Shown: piece after piece, positions 28,064 to 40,000 of the stretch
Position numbering within the stretch: position 1 is the stretch's first letter
Layout: every line of letters starts with the position of its first letter
NCBI GenBank assembly: GCA_032718475.1
Contig: JAUCBJ010007680.1
Location: 62,001-126,000, forward strand
Source: Nemertoderma westbladi
Lineage: Eukaryota > Xenacoelomorpha > Nemertodermatida > Nemertodermatidae
Length of the DNA stretch: 64,000 nucleotides
Direction: 5' to 3'
Notes under the pieces: model-generated
What the model saw: the letters and a program-made list of their open reading frames with translations, nothing else
Told to the model about the DNA's origin: nothing
The model's database searches: none
Position numbers and translations under genes: made by a program

Positions 28064-28725
28064 GGTCGCGAGCCACTAGTATAGTATCTATGCCCAAATT
28101 TAAAAACAAACATCGATTAATTATATTAGTGATTATCGGTTTTTATCATGAGGTTTTTTGTTCTAGAACAAATATTTACCATCTGAAGATGGTAGCCAGT
28201 AATTTTTATTTTGTGTTAGCTATTACTTTATATTAGCTAGTGAAAAAATCATAATTGAAACAATAAAAAAAATTGACCGATTTTTTCTTGTGAAAATGTC
28301 TTTTATTATGACGTTTTTTGTTCTAGAACAAATATTTGAACATCTGGCAAAAATATGGTAGCCAGTAATTTTGATTTTATGTTGGCTAGTACTTTTTATT
28401 TTAAAAAATGACAAGTGTCATTTAATCCTCAAATATATTTGTCAATAACAATAAGAAATAAAAAAGCATTACAATAAGAAATAAAAAAGCATTACAATAA
28501 GAAATAAAAATGCATTACAAAAAGAAATACATTATTCTTTAAGTAATTTGAAATTTATTTTATTTATGTAACCATAGCAACAAAAATATATACCGGTAAT
28601 TCTAGAATGAAATTGATAATACAAAGCCAAACAACATGTCAAAAATATTTTAATCTAAAAAGAAAAAAATCAAAAAACATCTAAAATTTCGGCATCGATA
28701 CTATACTAGTGCCGGGTCGCGAACA
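28064..28725. mobile_element. 660-bp MITE-like element with inverted ends
   Basis: cactagtatagtatc (28074-28088) is repeated in exact inverse at 28697-28711, with further degenerate matching on both sides (gtcgcga outside, atgcc.aaattt inside). Inside are two direct copies of a 160-bp unit, each with the perfect palindrome ttgttctagaacaa (28158-28171 and 28318-28331), and a 23-bp tandem repeat. No ORF and no clear target duplication. Confidence 0.6.
28448..28533 (+). repeat. 23-bp tandem repeat, about 3.6 copies
   Basis: acaataagaaataaaaaagc followed by att begins at 28448, 28471 and 28494, with a degraded fourth copy at 28517. Confidence 0.85.
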
Positions 28726-28795
28726 TTCAAGGGAAGATTTTAAAGTTTCAATTAATTTAATTAATTTCATTTCATTTCAATTCTCTAACAATTGG

Positions 28796-29020
28796 CTGAC
28801 ATTCGATTTAGTGGTAGCTTGTAAATTTTGCTTGGTAACAAGTGTTTTTAAAATACCTAAAATATCTAAAAAAAATATTCAAATTTTAGCTATTGTAATT
28901 GCAATCTAATGCAATTTTTATTAAATCCTCATGTATTTTTAAAAAAAACACTGGCTATACCTTATAAAAACACTGGCTACCTAAGAAAATTTACAAACTA
29001 TCACTCAATCGAATGCCAGA
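28796..29020. repeat. Fold-back sequence, arms about 40 bp
   Basis: The left arm (28796-28834, with attcgattta and ttgtaaatttt) is the degenerate inverse of the right arm (28981-29020, with tcaatcgaatgcca). The loop is about 145 bp. Confidence 0.5.
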
Positions 29021-30185
29021 TAATCAACCACCATCCACAAAAAAATTGAAAAAAGTCATGCGAAAACCTCTAAAAATTGTCCCTTATGGTCGGTCACACA
29101 AGCTATAGTAGTGCCTCCTTTTCTGTGCATTACACCATGTCCTGGAATATAATGTCGTAATTCAGTGACATGTCCTGGAATATAATGTCGTAATTCAGTG
29201 ACATGTCCACCCCCCCCCCCCCCCCCCCCAAAGGATTTAATGTGTAATTGAATGGATCAAAAATCACCCTCCATAGAAACCACGATGAAAAATATCATAA
29301 AGATCAGAGCATTTTGTACTGATGTCAAATATGTAGCATCCAATCACAGTCGATTTTCAAAATTTGCTTCCTGCGCTTACAATCCCGCCATTTCAACTAG
29401 TTCCAACAAATTTTTTACAACAACACACCCCGCAACTCGATTCAGGACACCTTGTTAACCCTAATTCATTGTTTCTAGCCCAACAATTTTTTTATAAATT
29501 ACACATACAAAAATTTTGGAGAGCAATAAAATTATCTGCGAATGATGTTTGGTTTACTAACATTGAACCCTAATCTTAATTATAATGATAGCTAGCAGTC
29601 TGCTTAACTATATTGCTACTACTATACTGTATAGCGCTTGCTGATTTAGTTACCATAGTGTGAGTTGCCTAGACTATCCATAAACAAATACATTAATTAT
29701 TATTCATTATTATTCCAAAATTGTAATTCTAACATCATAAAATCTTACCTTTTTTACTTTGGTTTTTAAGTGGATACAAACTTACAAAACTTACATAACT
29801 CCTAGAGGTTCTCACTCTCATATCTTTCAATCGCGCGGAAGTAAACCAATTTTAGTTATACTACTCTATGTTGTAGGAAAAAATTGTTCCAATCCAGATT
29901 CAGGAAGTGCCCGCAAGTCCAAATCCCATTACATGCCAAACCTCGTCGCACTCATCACTACTGCCAATGTTGAATTGGCAGGCTATCGTACAGTAGGCCT
30001 ATTTATTATATTTTTGCAAAAAATATATAACTATACTTACAAATGTTGTTTTTGATGAAGTAACTCCCACTTAATAACTTGGGTACGAATGCGACTATTC
30101 TTGACTTCGTGAGGTAATTAGGAGCCCGCTTGACAGCGGGATACTTACTGTAAGAATCTCAGGGATACTTTCTGTAAAAATCTCA
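29021..30185. other. Intergenic, with a 33-bp duplication and a run of 20 C
   Basis: A 33-bp unit beginning catgtcctggaatataatgt occurs at 29136 and 29169, and its first bases recur at 29202 before a run of 20 C (29210-29229). No supported gene; short frames at 29252-30055 lack coding character. Confidence 0.5.
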
Positions 30186-31200
30186 GGATACATTACACTG
30201 ACTGACATACTGACTGACATACTGACTGATAATTATCTAGGTTAAGGCACTTCCTGCCTGGCGATTTTGATGAAATTTTGCAAGTACATTGCTTTGGTGG
30301 TTCATAATCGCGTTACAAAATTTCAGATCGATTCTATGTGTGGTATTCGATATATTTAGTTTTTTGACATTGTTTTGTCGCGAAATTAAAAGCAATGGTA
30401 AAATAACAGCTGGTGTTAATGATGAAATATGGCTTAATATGTTATACACAGTCATAGAAAAACGTGTTGGTTGCCAAGTTTTACTAGTAGGCTATAAGGA
30501 AAGGCAATGTTTACTCACACATAAGCTGTTGGTTTCTAATGTATTACCCCATAAGCTGATTGCTCTCCCAGTGCTTCCTAAGGGTATATCTACAATAAGG
30601 TTACTCACTCTTCTATGTTAGGGGGTGGATCAGGAGAATGAATTTTAGTTACACAAAGCAGTGTGTTGTGTCCTATTGCAGTCGATACTCACTGTGGATT
30701 GCAAAATGTTTTATAGTTGACCTACACTATAATACAGTAGTTGCATGTATTTAAGGAGCCCGCTCTGGCCTATCGCCTAAGGAGTACCTATATTACATAT
30801 TCACATAGAATTCACTGGGAAGAGATATTCCGCTTGACGACGGAGTAATACAGTACCTATAGAAGGAAACTAAATTTGTTATTTGGCTCTATTCGTTGTT
30901 ATTTATCTGGTTGTGCATTATGGGCATTTTTTATAAATATTCGGTAATCGCATCTTATATCTTGTAAACGTTCTTGATAATGAAATTATTTGCTTCATAT
31001 TATATTTTTGTTAGTGGTAGCTAAGTTGCATTTTTTATTATGTGGGGCGAGCCACAAAGTCAGCTAGCCTCACGTCTTGCAGTTTAGACAATTTTAGTTT
31101 ACTTACTGCTGACTGACATAGTTCTTTGTAATAGTCTTGGCTAGGATTCTTCCCCCGGGCTCCTTCCAGCCAGCTTGCTGGCTTTCTAGTTGGAAGCATT
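30186..31200. other. Probable mobile-element relic with a Helitron-like 3' end
   Basis: It contains gactgacatact repeats (about 30200-30230) and agcccgcttgacagcggg (30122-30141) just before. At 31042-31055 gtgg-ggcgag-ccac can form a hairpin, and CTAG follows at 31064-31067, eight bases later. A hairpin shortly before CTRR is the form of a Helitron 3' end. The base after CTAG is C and not the usual T, and no TC-type left end was found. A second hairpin, agccagc-tt-gctggct, lies at 31168-31183. No coding sequence is recognised. Confidence 0.3.
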
Positions 31201-32461
31201 ATTACTTTAGGGTTGCCAGAAGTTGATCATCAATAATTTAACTATTTTATTTCTTCAAGGCTTGTGATAGAGTCGAGAACTGGGTGCCAGATTAGACTTG
31301 GAGTATCTAATTTTATTCTAAAATTTTAATATTTATTTTATCAAACAAACGCCGCTAATGTTAAATTTAACATTAAATTGAATTAGGTCCTACTGTACGT
31401 GTTGCGTGTTAATTCTAGCGACAGTATACAGAAACAGATAGCGTCGCTTGTGCCTACAGCTACAGTACTCGTACCGGTACAAATTATATATAACGTTAAA
31501 ATGCTGCTTTGACATACCGGTACTGACGTCTGACGCTTATGATTTTAGCTACGACATGTGAGGTGGGTCAACTGTTTTATCGGACCGGTAACCGGTAAAG
31601 TATGCAGATAATCAGTAAAATATCGGCAACGGACCCTGCCTACATGTTGGGTCCTGTGGACGCTACTACTATTTTGGTATCCCACCCGCTCGCCGTTTTA
31701 CTTTCGTAATTACATTTTGTACATCCTTTTCTACCTCTACCTTCGTAGTTACATAATATTTACATTTCGAATAAAAATAATATATGAATTAATAAGGCGG
31801 TTACACACAGCGCGATAGGGTACAATTTAAAGATATTGTGCTACTGTAGATATGTATAATTATTACTATCATAAAAGTTGTCATGAACACTTATTCAGTG
31901 AAAAATATAATAATTGTTAATATATAATAATTAAATTAAATATTAAATTAAATAATTAAATATAATAATTGTTAGGTATAAAGCGTAAATCTACTGTGCG
32001 CTGATTCGAATGGTTTGTTACACGAACGGACGTAGTGAGTGAAGATACGAGGTTCATAATACTTAGCGTAAACAAACCGCACGAAAAATTTGTGTAATTA
32101 AAAATTATGTGTAAAATGTTGGTGGAATCTCTCAAATTAGTAGTGATGGTGTTGGCTAATATTTTATTTGTTTGATTAGGTTGCTGTGACAACTGTAAAT
32201 AATTTAATGTGTTAGTCATGACCTACTATAGTAGGTCATGTTTCAAAGTAATTCGTCTGGGGATGTAAAGTCTAAATTACTTGGCTAACTACATCATCCG
32301 TAATGTTTGATATCTTGCTAGAGATATACTGTGATATATAACAACTCGCCGCATAGAAACGGCACTAAGTATATATAATGTTGCAATTAAAATTATTATT
32401 ATAAAATAATCAAATATTATTAAATAATTATGTAACAATTATACCAAAAAATTTACAAGTC
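31201..32461. other. AT-rich intergenic DNA downstream of the SAMHD1-like gene
   Basis: No gene is seen. A minus-strand frame at 31956-32219 has no coding character. No AATAAA was found in the first 100 bases past the SAMHD1-like stop codon. Confidence 0.45.
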
Positions 32462-33886
32462 TTACGAGTGCTGTTGACTCCAATTATCAAAAGCCTTTTT
32501 GGCATCATAGCCTTTGTTATAGTCTTTAACCAAATACACTCTCATATAAGTGTCACGATCTTTAGTAGGAAACATGTTAGACCACGATTTTTCAAGGAAA
32601 TTGAGAGATTTCATTGGTTGTAGTAGGTTTGCATTTGTCTTGTTGTACATAAGCAGTCTTTCTAAGTGTGAATCTATTCTACGGCATAGATCCACTTTGT
32701 ACATATCAACGAGGAAGAAACTTTCATCTAGTCCTGTGACGTCACACAAATATTGCTTAACATTATTCTTTGTATCCGATTTTTTTTTGACATCTTCGAG
32801 GTTTAGCAGATGTTTTCCGACGAAATAATATAATTTTCTACTTCGAATGTCTTTTATTAGATTTTTTGAATTTACCAAAAGAGAATCCTGACTTAGTTCA
32901 ATTTGCCGCAAAATCGAATCTGTTATATGAGTAAAGATGGTCATATTTTTATTGGCCATAGTCTGTGCAATAGTCATCATTGGTTGACCTCCTTCTGAGG
33001 GTAACTTTATATACGGATTAGCGGACATTAATATATCGGCGATCATATACTCAATGCTCTTTATAACAGGATGTTGACAGGGACAGCATCGTCGATGCAG
33101 CCTAACAATCATTTTGTAGAACTCATTCACGTTGTCCCATTCTTTATCACGATAAGCTAAGACCTGCTGTTTTGCGCTGTTTCTTATTACTCGAGTAAAT
33201 TTTATCAAACGATTATGCTCGAAACTGTTCTGTATCCCTAAATGAAAGCAGTCGCGAGCTAAGTAATCGCAACGAACCATATCTATTCCAGTGGCTTTAT
33301 TGGAGATTATCTGGTACAGGAAGTACTTTTCATTCATTCGGTCTGAACCAGGACTGGGGACACCCAGAATACAGTCTTTAACAAAGATTAGATCCTTTTC
33401 TCCTATCCCATACTTTACTAATTCAATGGATAAGTTATTGGATTCTATGAGATGGTCGAACATTAGCAAAGAGAAGTCTTCGTGTCTCCATGTTGCAAAC
33501 TCTTTCGGTAGAAAGTTCGCTTTGGCAAGTTTTGATACGACCACCTCGAAGGTGTGACTGAAGGGGCCGTGACCTAGGTCGTGACAGAGGCCGGCTAATT
33601 GGACGCAGAGTATGTCAGTGTCGGAGATGGAAAGTCCAGGCTGTGCCTGACGTAACTGTAGGAGTGCGATATTAGCGAGATGCGCGACTCCAAGAGAATG
33701 TTCGAATAGGTTGTGTGAGGCTGTTGGGAAGACATAGTAGACAGCACCGAGCTGCTTGATGTCCCGAAGTCGTTGGAACTGTGGCGTGTCGATGAAGCGG
33801 ATCAGGAGTGGATGGAGCTCGATGAGTCCGTGTACGTTGTCCTGAAAGACTTTGGGAGAAAGGTTAATATCTCCTTGAGATTCCAT
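32462..33886 (-). CDS. SAMHD1-like HD-domain protein, intronless, active site altered
   Basis: A complete 474-residue frame starts at the ATG at 33886 (A at -3, G at +4) and ends at 32462. It matches the HD domain of SAMHD1, the dGTP/GTP-activated dNTP triphosphohydrolase. Seen: KVFQDNVHG near residue 12, IDTPQFQRLR (32-41), FEHSLG with His 63, CHDLGHGPFSH with His 102, Asp 103, His 106, then His 135, and GIDMVRCDYLARDC (200-213). Compared with human SAMHD1 from memory, the allosteric-site residues (Lys 116, Asp 137, Gln 142, Arg 145) are kept. The metal-binding Asp 311 is Val 204, Lys 312 is Arg 205 and Arg 164 is Leu 60. The N-terminal SAM domain is missing and the C-terminus is short (human is 626 residues). 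The gene lies 145 bp from satellite array 2. An intronless copy suggests a retrogene or a horizontally acquired paralogue. Confidence 0.88.
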   Translation of the reverse strand: MESQGDINLSPKVFQDNVHGLIELHPLLIRFIDTPQFQRLRDIKQLGAVYYVFPTASHNLFEHSLGVAHLANIALLQLRQAQPGLSISDTDILCVQLAGLCHDLGHGPFSHTFEVVVSKLAKANFLPKEFATWRHEDFSLLMFDHLIESNNLSIELVKYGIGEKDLIFVKDCILGVPSPGSDRMNEKYFLYQIISNKATGIDMVRCDYLARDCFHLGIQNSFEHNRLIKFTRVIRNSAKQQVLAYRDKEWDNVNEFYKMIVRLHRRCCPCQHPVIKSIEYMIADILMSANPYIKLPSEGGQPMMTIAQTMANKNMTIFTHITDSILRQIELSQDSLLVNSKNLIKDIRSRKLYYFVGKHLLNLEDVKKKSDTKNNVKQYLCDVTGLDESFFLVDMYKVDLCRRIDSHLERLLMYNKTNANLLQPMKSLNFLEKSWSNMFPTKDRDTYMRVYLVKDYNKGYDAKKAFDNWSQQHS

Positions 33887-34031
33887 ATTTTCTTTGAAAT
33901 TAATATATTATTTTATATTTTGAATAAAATTAATCAATAATTTGGAGCAAATTGTTTCAGAATTACTCAGTTTTATTACAAATGTGCGTTGGGGAAGCTA
34001 AGTGGGAGATTAGGGATACATTTAAGGTTGG
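33887..34031 (-). promoter_or_regulatory. Short upstream region of the SAMHD1-like gene
   Basis: Only 145 bp of non-satellite DNA lies between the start codon and array 2. It is AT-rich, with TATA-like runs at about 33898-33920. If there is no upstream intron, the promoter is here or in the satellite. Confidence 0.35.
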
Positions 34032-37000
34032 AGTTCCGCCCGTATCTACATTTTGTTCTTATAGTTCCGCCCGTATCTACATTTTGTTCCTATAGTTCCA
34101 CCCGTGTCTACATTTTGTTCCTATAGTTCCACCCGTGTCTACATTTTGTTCTTATAGTTCCATCCGTGGCTACATTTTGTTCTTATAGTTCCAACCGTGT
34201 CTACATTTTGTTCTTATAGTTCCATCCGTTGCTACATTTTGTTCTTATAGTTCCACCCGTGTCTACATTTTGTTCCTATAGTTCCACCCGTGGCTACATT
34301 TTGTTCTTATAGTTCCACCCGTGTCTACATTTTGTTCTTATAGTTCCATCCGTGGCTACATTTTGTTCTTATAGTTCCATCCGTGGCTACATTTTGTTCT
34401 TATAGTTCCACCTGTCTCTACATTTTGTTCCTATAGTTCCACCCGTGGCTACATTTTGTTCTTATAGTTCCACCCGTGTCTACATTTTGTTCTTATAGTT
34501 CCATCCGTGGCTACATTTTGTTCTTATAGTTCCACCCGTGTCTACATTTTGTTCCTATAGTTCCACCCGTGTCTACATTTTGTTCTTATAGTTCCACCCG
34601 TGTCTACATTTTGTTCTTATAGTTCCATCCGTGGCTACATTTTGTTCTTATAGTTCCATCCGTGGCTACATTTTGTTCTTATAGTTCCACCTGTCTTTAC
34701 ATTTTGTTCCTATAGTTCCACCCGTGGCTACATTTTGTTCTTATAGTTCCACCCGTGTCTACATTTTGTTCTTATAGTTCCATCCGTGGCTACATTTTGT
34801 TCCTATAGTTCCACCCGTGGCTACATTTTGTTCTTATAGTTCCACCTGTCTCTACATTTTGTTCCTATAGTTCCACCCGTGGCTACATTTTGTTCTTATA
34901 GTTCCACCTGTCTCTACATTTTGTTCCTATAGTTCCACCCGTGGCTACATTTTGTTCTTATAGTTCCGCCCGTATCTACATTTTGTTCTTATAGTTCCAC
35001 CCGTGTCTACATTTTGTTCCTATAGTTCCACCCGTGGCTACATTTTGTTCTTATAGTTCCATCCGTGGCTACATTTTGTTCTTATAGTTCCAACCGTGTC
35101 TACATTTTGTTCTTATAGTTCCACCCGTGTCTACATTTTGTTCTTATAGTTCCACCCGTGTCTACATTTTGTTCTTATAGTTCCACCCGTGTCTATATTT
35201 TGTTCCTATAGTTCCACCCGTGGCTACATTTTGTTCTTATAGTTCCACCCGTGTCTACATTTTGTTCTTATAGTTCCATCCGTGGCTACATTTTGTTCTT
35301 ATAGTTCCACCCGTGTCTACATTTTGTTCTTATAGTTCCATCCGTATCTACATTCTGTTATTATAGTTCCGCCCGTATCTACATTTTTTCCTATAGTTCC
35401 ATCCGTGGCTACATTTTGTTCTTATAGTTCCATCCGTGGCTACATTTTGTTCTTATAGTTCCACCCGTGTCTACATTCTGTTATTATAGTTCCGCCCGTA
35501 TCTACATTTTGTTCCTATAGTTCCATCCGTGCCTACATTTTGTTCTTATAGTTCCATCCGTGGCTACATTTTGTTCTTATAGTTCCACCCGTGTCTACAT
35601 TTTGTTCTTATAGTTCCATCCGTGTTTACATTTTGTTCTTATAGTTCCATCCGTGTCTACATTCTGTTATTATAGTTCCGCCCGTATCTACATTTTGTTC
35701 CTATAGTTCCATCCGTGGCTACATTTTGTTCTTATAGTTCCATCCGTGGCTACATTTTGTTCTTATAGTTCCATCCGTGTTTACATTTTGTTCTTATAGT
35801 TCCATCCGTGTCTACATTCTGTTATTATAGTTCCGCCCATATCTACATTTTGTTCTTATAGTTCCATCCGTGTTTACATTTTGTTCTTATAGTTCCATCC
35901 GTGTCTACATTCTGTTATTATAGTTCCGCCCGTATCTACATTTTGTTCCTATAGTTCCATCCGTGGCTACATTTTGTTCTTATAGTTCCACCCGTATCTA
36001 CATTTTGTTCTTATAGTTCCATCCGTGTTTACATTTTGTTCTTATAGTTCCATCCGTGTCTACATTCTGTTATTATAGTTCCGCCCGTATCTACATTTTG
36101 TTCTTATAGTTCCATCCGTGTCTACATTTTGTTCTTATAGTTCCACCCGTGTCTACATTTTGTTCTTATAGTTCCATCCGTGGCTACATTTTGTTCTTAT
36201 AGTTCCATCCGTGTTTACATTTTGTTCCTATAGTTCCACCCGTGTCTACATTCTGTTATTATAGTTCCGCCCGTATCTACATTTTGTTCCTATAGTTCCA
36301 TCCGTGGCTACATTTTGTTCTTATAGTTCCATCCGTGGCTACATTTTGTTCTTATAGTTCCATCCGTGTCTACATTCTGTTATTATAGTTCCGCCCGTAT
36401 CTACATTTTGTTCTTATAGTTCCATCCGTGTCTACATTCTGTTATTATAGTTCCGCCCGTATCTACATTTTGTTCCTATAGTTCCATCCGTGTCTACATT
36501 TTGTTCTTATAGTTCCATCCGTGGCTACATTTTGTTCTTATAGTTCCATCCGTGTTTACATTTTGTTCTTATAGTTCCATCCGTGTCTACATTCTGTTAT
36601 TATAGTTCCGCCCGTATCTACATTTTGTTCTTATAGTTCCATCCGTGTTTACATTTTGTTCTTATAGTTCCATCCGTGTCTACATTCTGTTATTATAGTT
36701 CCGCCCGTATCTACATTTTGTTCCTATAGTTCCATCCGTGGCTACATTTTGTTCTTATAGTTCCGCCCGTATCTACATTTTGTTCCTATAGTTCCACCCG
36801 TGTCTACATTTTGTTCCTATAGTTCCACCCGTGTCTACATTTTGTTCCTATAGTTCCACCCGTGTCTACATTTTGTTCTTATAGTTCCGCCCGTATCTAC
36901 ATTTTGTTCCTATAGTTCCACCCGTGTCTACATTTTGTTCTTATAGTTCCATCCGTGGCTACATTTTGTTCTTATAGTTCCACCCGTGTCTACATTTTGT

Positions 37001-40000
37001 TCTTATAGTTCCACCCGTGTCTACATTTTGTTCCTATAGTTCCACCCGTGTCTACATTTTGTTCTTATAGTTCCATCCGTGTTTACATTTTGTTCTTATA
37101 GTTCCATCCGTGTCTACATTCTGTTATTATAGTTCCGCCCGTATCTACATTTTGTTCCTATAGTTCCACCCGTGTCTACATTTTGTTCTTATAGTTCCAC
37201 CCGTGTCTACATTTTGTTCCTATAGTTCCACCCGTGTCTACATTTTGTTCTTATAGTTCCACCCGTGTCTACATTTTGTTCCTATAGTTCCATCCGTGGC
37301 TACATTTTGTTCCTATAGTTCCACCCGTGTCTACATTTTGTTCTTATAGTTCCACCCGTGTCTACATTTTGTTCCTATAGTTCCACCCGTGTCTACATTT
37401 TGTTCTTATAGTTCCATCCGTGGCTACATTTTGTTCTTATAGTTCCGCCCGTATCTACATTTTGTTCCTATAGTTCCACCCGTGTCTACATTTTGTTCCT
37501 ATAGTTCCACCCGTGTCTACATTTTGTTCCTATAGTTCCACCCGTGTCTACATTTTGTTCCTATAGTTCCACCCGTGTCTACATTTTGTTCTTATAGTTC
37601 CACCCGTGTCTACATTTTGTTCCTATAGTTCCACCCGTGTCTACATTTTGTTCTTATAGTTCCACCCGTGTCTACATTTTGTTCCTATAGTTCCACCCGT
37701 GTCTAAATTTTGTTCCTATAGTTCCACCCGTGTCTACATTTTGTTCTTATAGTTCCACCCGTGTCTACATTTTGTTCCTATAGTTCCACCCGTATCTACA
37801 TGTTGGTCTTCTAGTTCCACCCGTGTCTACATTTTGTTCTTATAGTTCCATCCGTGTCTACATTTTGTTCTTATAGTTCCATCCGTGTTTACATTTTGTT
37901 CTTATAGTTCCATCCGTGTCTACATTCTGTTATTATAGTTCCGCCCGTATCTACATTTTGTTCCTATAGTTCCACCCGTGTCTACATTTTGTTCTTATAG
38001 TTCCATCCGTGTCTACATTCTGTTATTATAGTTCCGCCCGTATCTACATTTTGTTCTTATAGTTCCAACCGTGTCTACATTTTGTTCTTATAGTTCCACC
38101 CGTATCTACATTTTGTTCCTATAGTTCCACCCGTGTCTACATTTTGTTTTTATAGTTCCACCCGTGGCTACATTTTGTTCTTATAGTTCCACCCGTATCT
38201 ACATTTTGTTCTTATAGTTCCATCCGCGGCTACATTTTGTTCTTATAGTTCCATCCGTGTTTACATTTTGTTCTTATAGTTCCATCCGTGTCTACATTCT
38301 GTTATTATAGTTCCGTCCGTATCTACATTTTGTTCCTATAGTTCCATCCGTGGCTACATTTTGTTCTTATAGTTCCATCCGTGTTTACATTTTGTTCTTA
38401 TAGTTCCATCCGTGTCTACATTCTGTTATTATAGTTCCGCCCGTATCTACATTTTGTTCCTATAGTTCCACCCGTGTCTACATTTTGTTCTTATAGTTCC
38501 ATCCGTGTCTACATTTTGTTCTTATAGTTCCATCCGTGGCTACATTCTGTTATTATAGTTCCGCCCGTATCTACATTTTGTTCCTATAGTTCCACCCGTG
38601 TCTACATTTTGTTCCTATAGTTCCACCCGTGGCTACATTTTGTTGTTATAGTTCCACCCGTGTCTACATTTTGTTCCTATAGTTCCGCCCGTGGCTACAT
38701 TTTGTTCTTATAGTTCCATCCGTGTCTACATTCTGTTATTATAGTTCCGCCCGTATCTACATTTTGTTCCTATAGTTCCACCCGTGTCTACATTTTGTTC
38801 TTATAGTTCCATCCGCGTCTACATTTTGTTCTTATAGTTCCATCCGTGTTTACATTTTGTTCCTATAGTTCCACCCGTGTCTACATTTTGTTCTTATAGT
38901 TCCATCCGTGTCTACATTCTGTTATTATAGTTCCGCCCGTATCTACATTTTGTTCCTATAGTTCCACCCGTATCTACATTTTGTTCCTATAGTTCCACCC
39001 GTATCTACATTTTGTTCCTATATTTCCACCCGTGGCTACATTTTGTTCTTATAGTTCCACCCGTATCTACATTTTGTTCTTATAGTTCCATCCGTGTCTA
39101 CATTCTGTTACTATAGTTCCGCCCGTATCTACATTTTGTTCCTATAGTTCCACCCGTGTCTACATTTTGTTCCTATAGTTCCATCCGTGGCTACATTTTT
39201 TCCTATAGTTCCATCCGTGGCTAGATTTTGTTCTTATAGTTCCATCCGTGTTTACATTTTGTTCTTATAGTTCCACCCGTGTCTACATTTTGTTCTTATA
39301 GTTCCACCCGTGTCTACATTTTGTTCCTATAGTTCCACCCGTGGCTACATTTTGTTCTTATAGTTCCACCCGTGTCTACATTTTGTTCTTATAGTTCCAT
39401 CCGTGGCTACATTTTGTTCTTATAGTTCCACCCGTGTCTACATTTTGTTCTTATAGTTCCATCCGTATCTACATTCTGTTATTATAGTTCCGCCCGTATC
39501 TACATTTTTTCCTATAGTTCCATCCGTGGCTACATTTTGTTCTTATAGTACCATCCGTGGCTACATTTTGTTCTTATAGTTCCATCCGTGGCTACATTTT
39601 GTTCTTATAGTTCCACCCGTGTCTACATTCTGTTATTATAGTTCCGCCCGTATCTACATTTTGTTCCTATAGTTCCATCCGTGGCTACATTTTGTTCTTA
39701 TAGTTCCATCCGTGGCTACATTTTGTTCTTATAGTTCCACCCGTGTCTACATTTTGTTCTTATAGTTCCATCCATGTTTACATTTTGTTCTTATAGTTCC
39801 ATCCGTGTCTACATTCTGTTATTATAGTTCCGCCCGTATCTACATTTTGTTCCTATAGTTCCATCCGTGGCTACATTTTGTTCTTATAGTTCCATCCGTG
39901 GCTACATTTTGTTCTTATAGTTCCATCCGTGTTTACATTTTGTTCTTATAGTTCCATCCGTGTCTACATTCTGTTATTATAGTTCCGCCCGTATCTACAT

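Noticed and set aside
30289-30621. 110-codon plus-strand frame
   Set aside because: Lies in a probable mobile relic, with no recognisable motif.
31956-32219. 87-codon minus-strand frame downstream of the SAMHD1-like gene
   Set aside because: Low-complexity AT-rich sequence without coding character.
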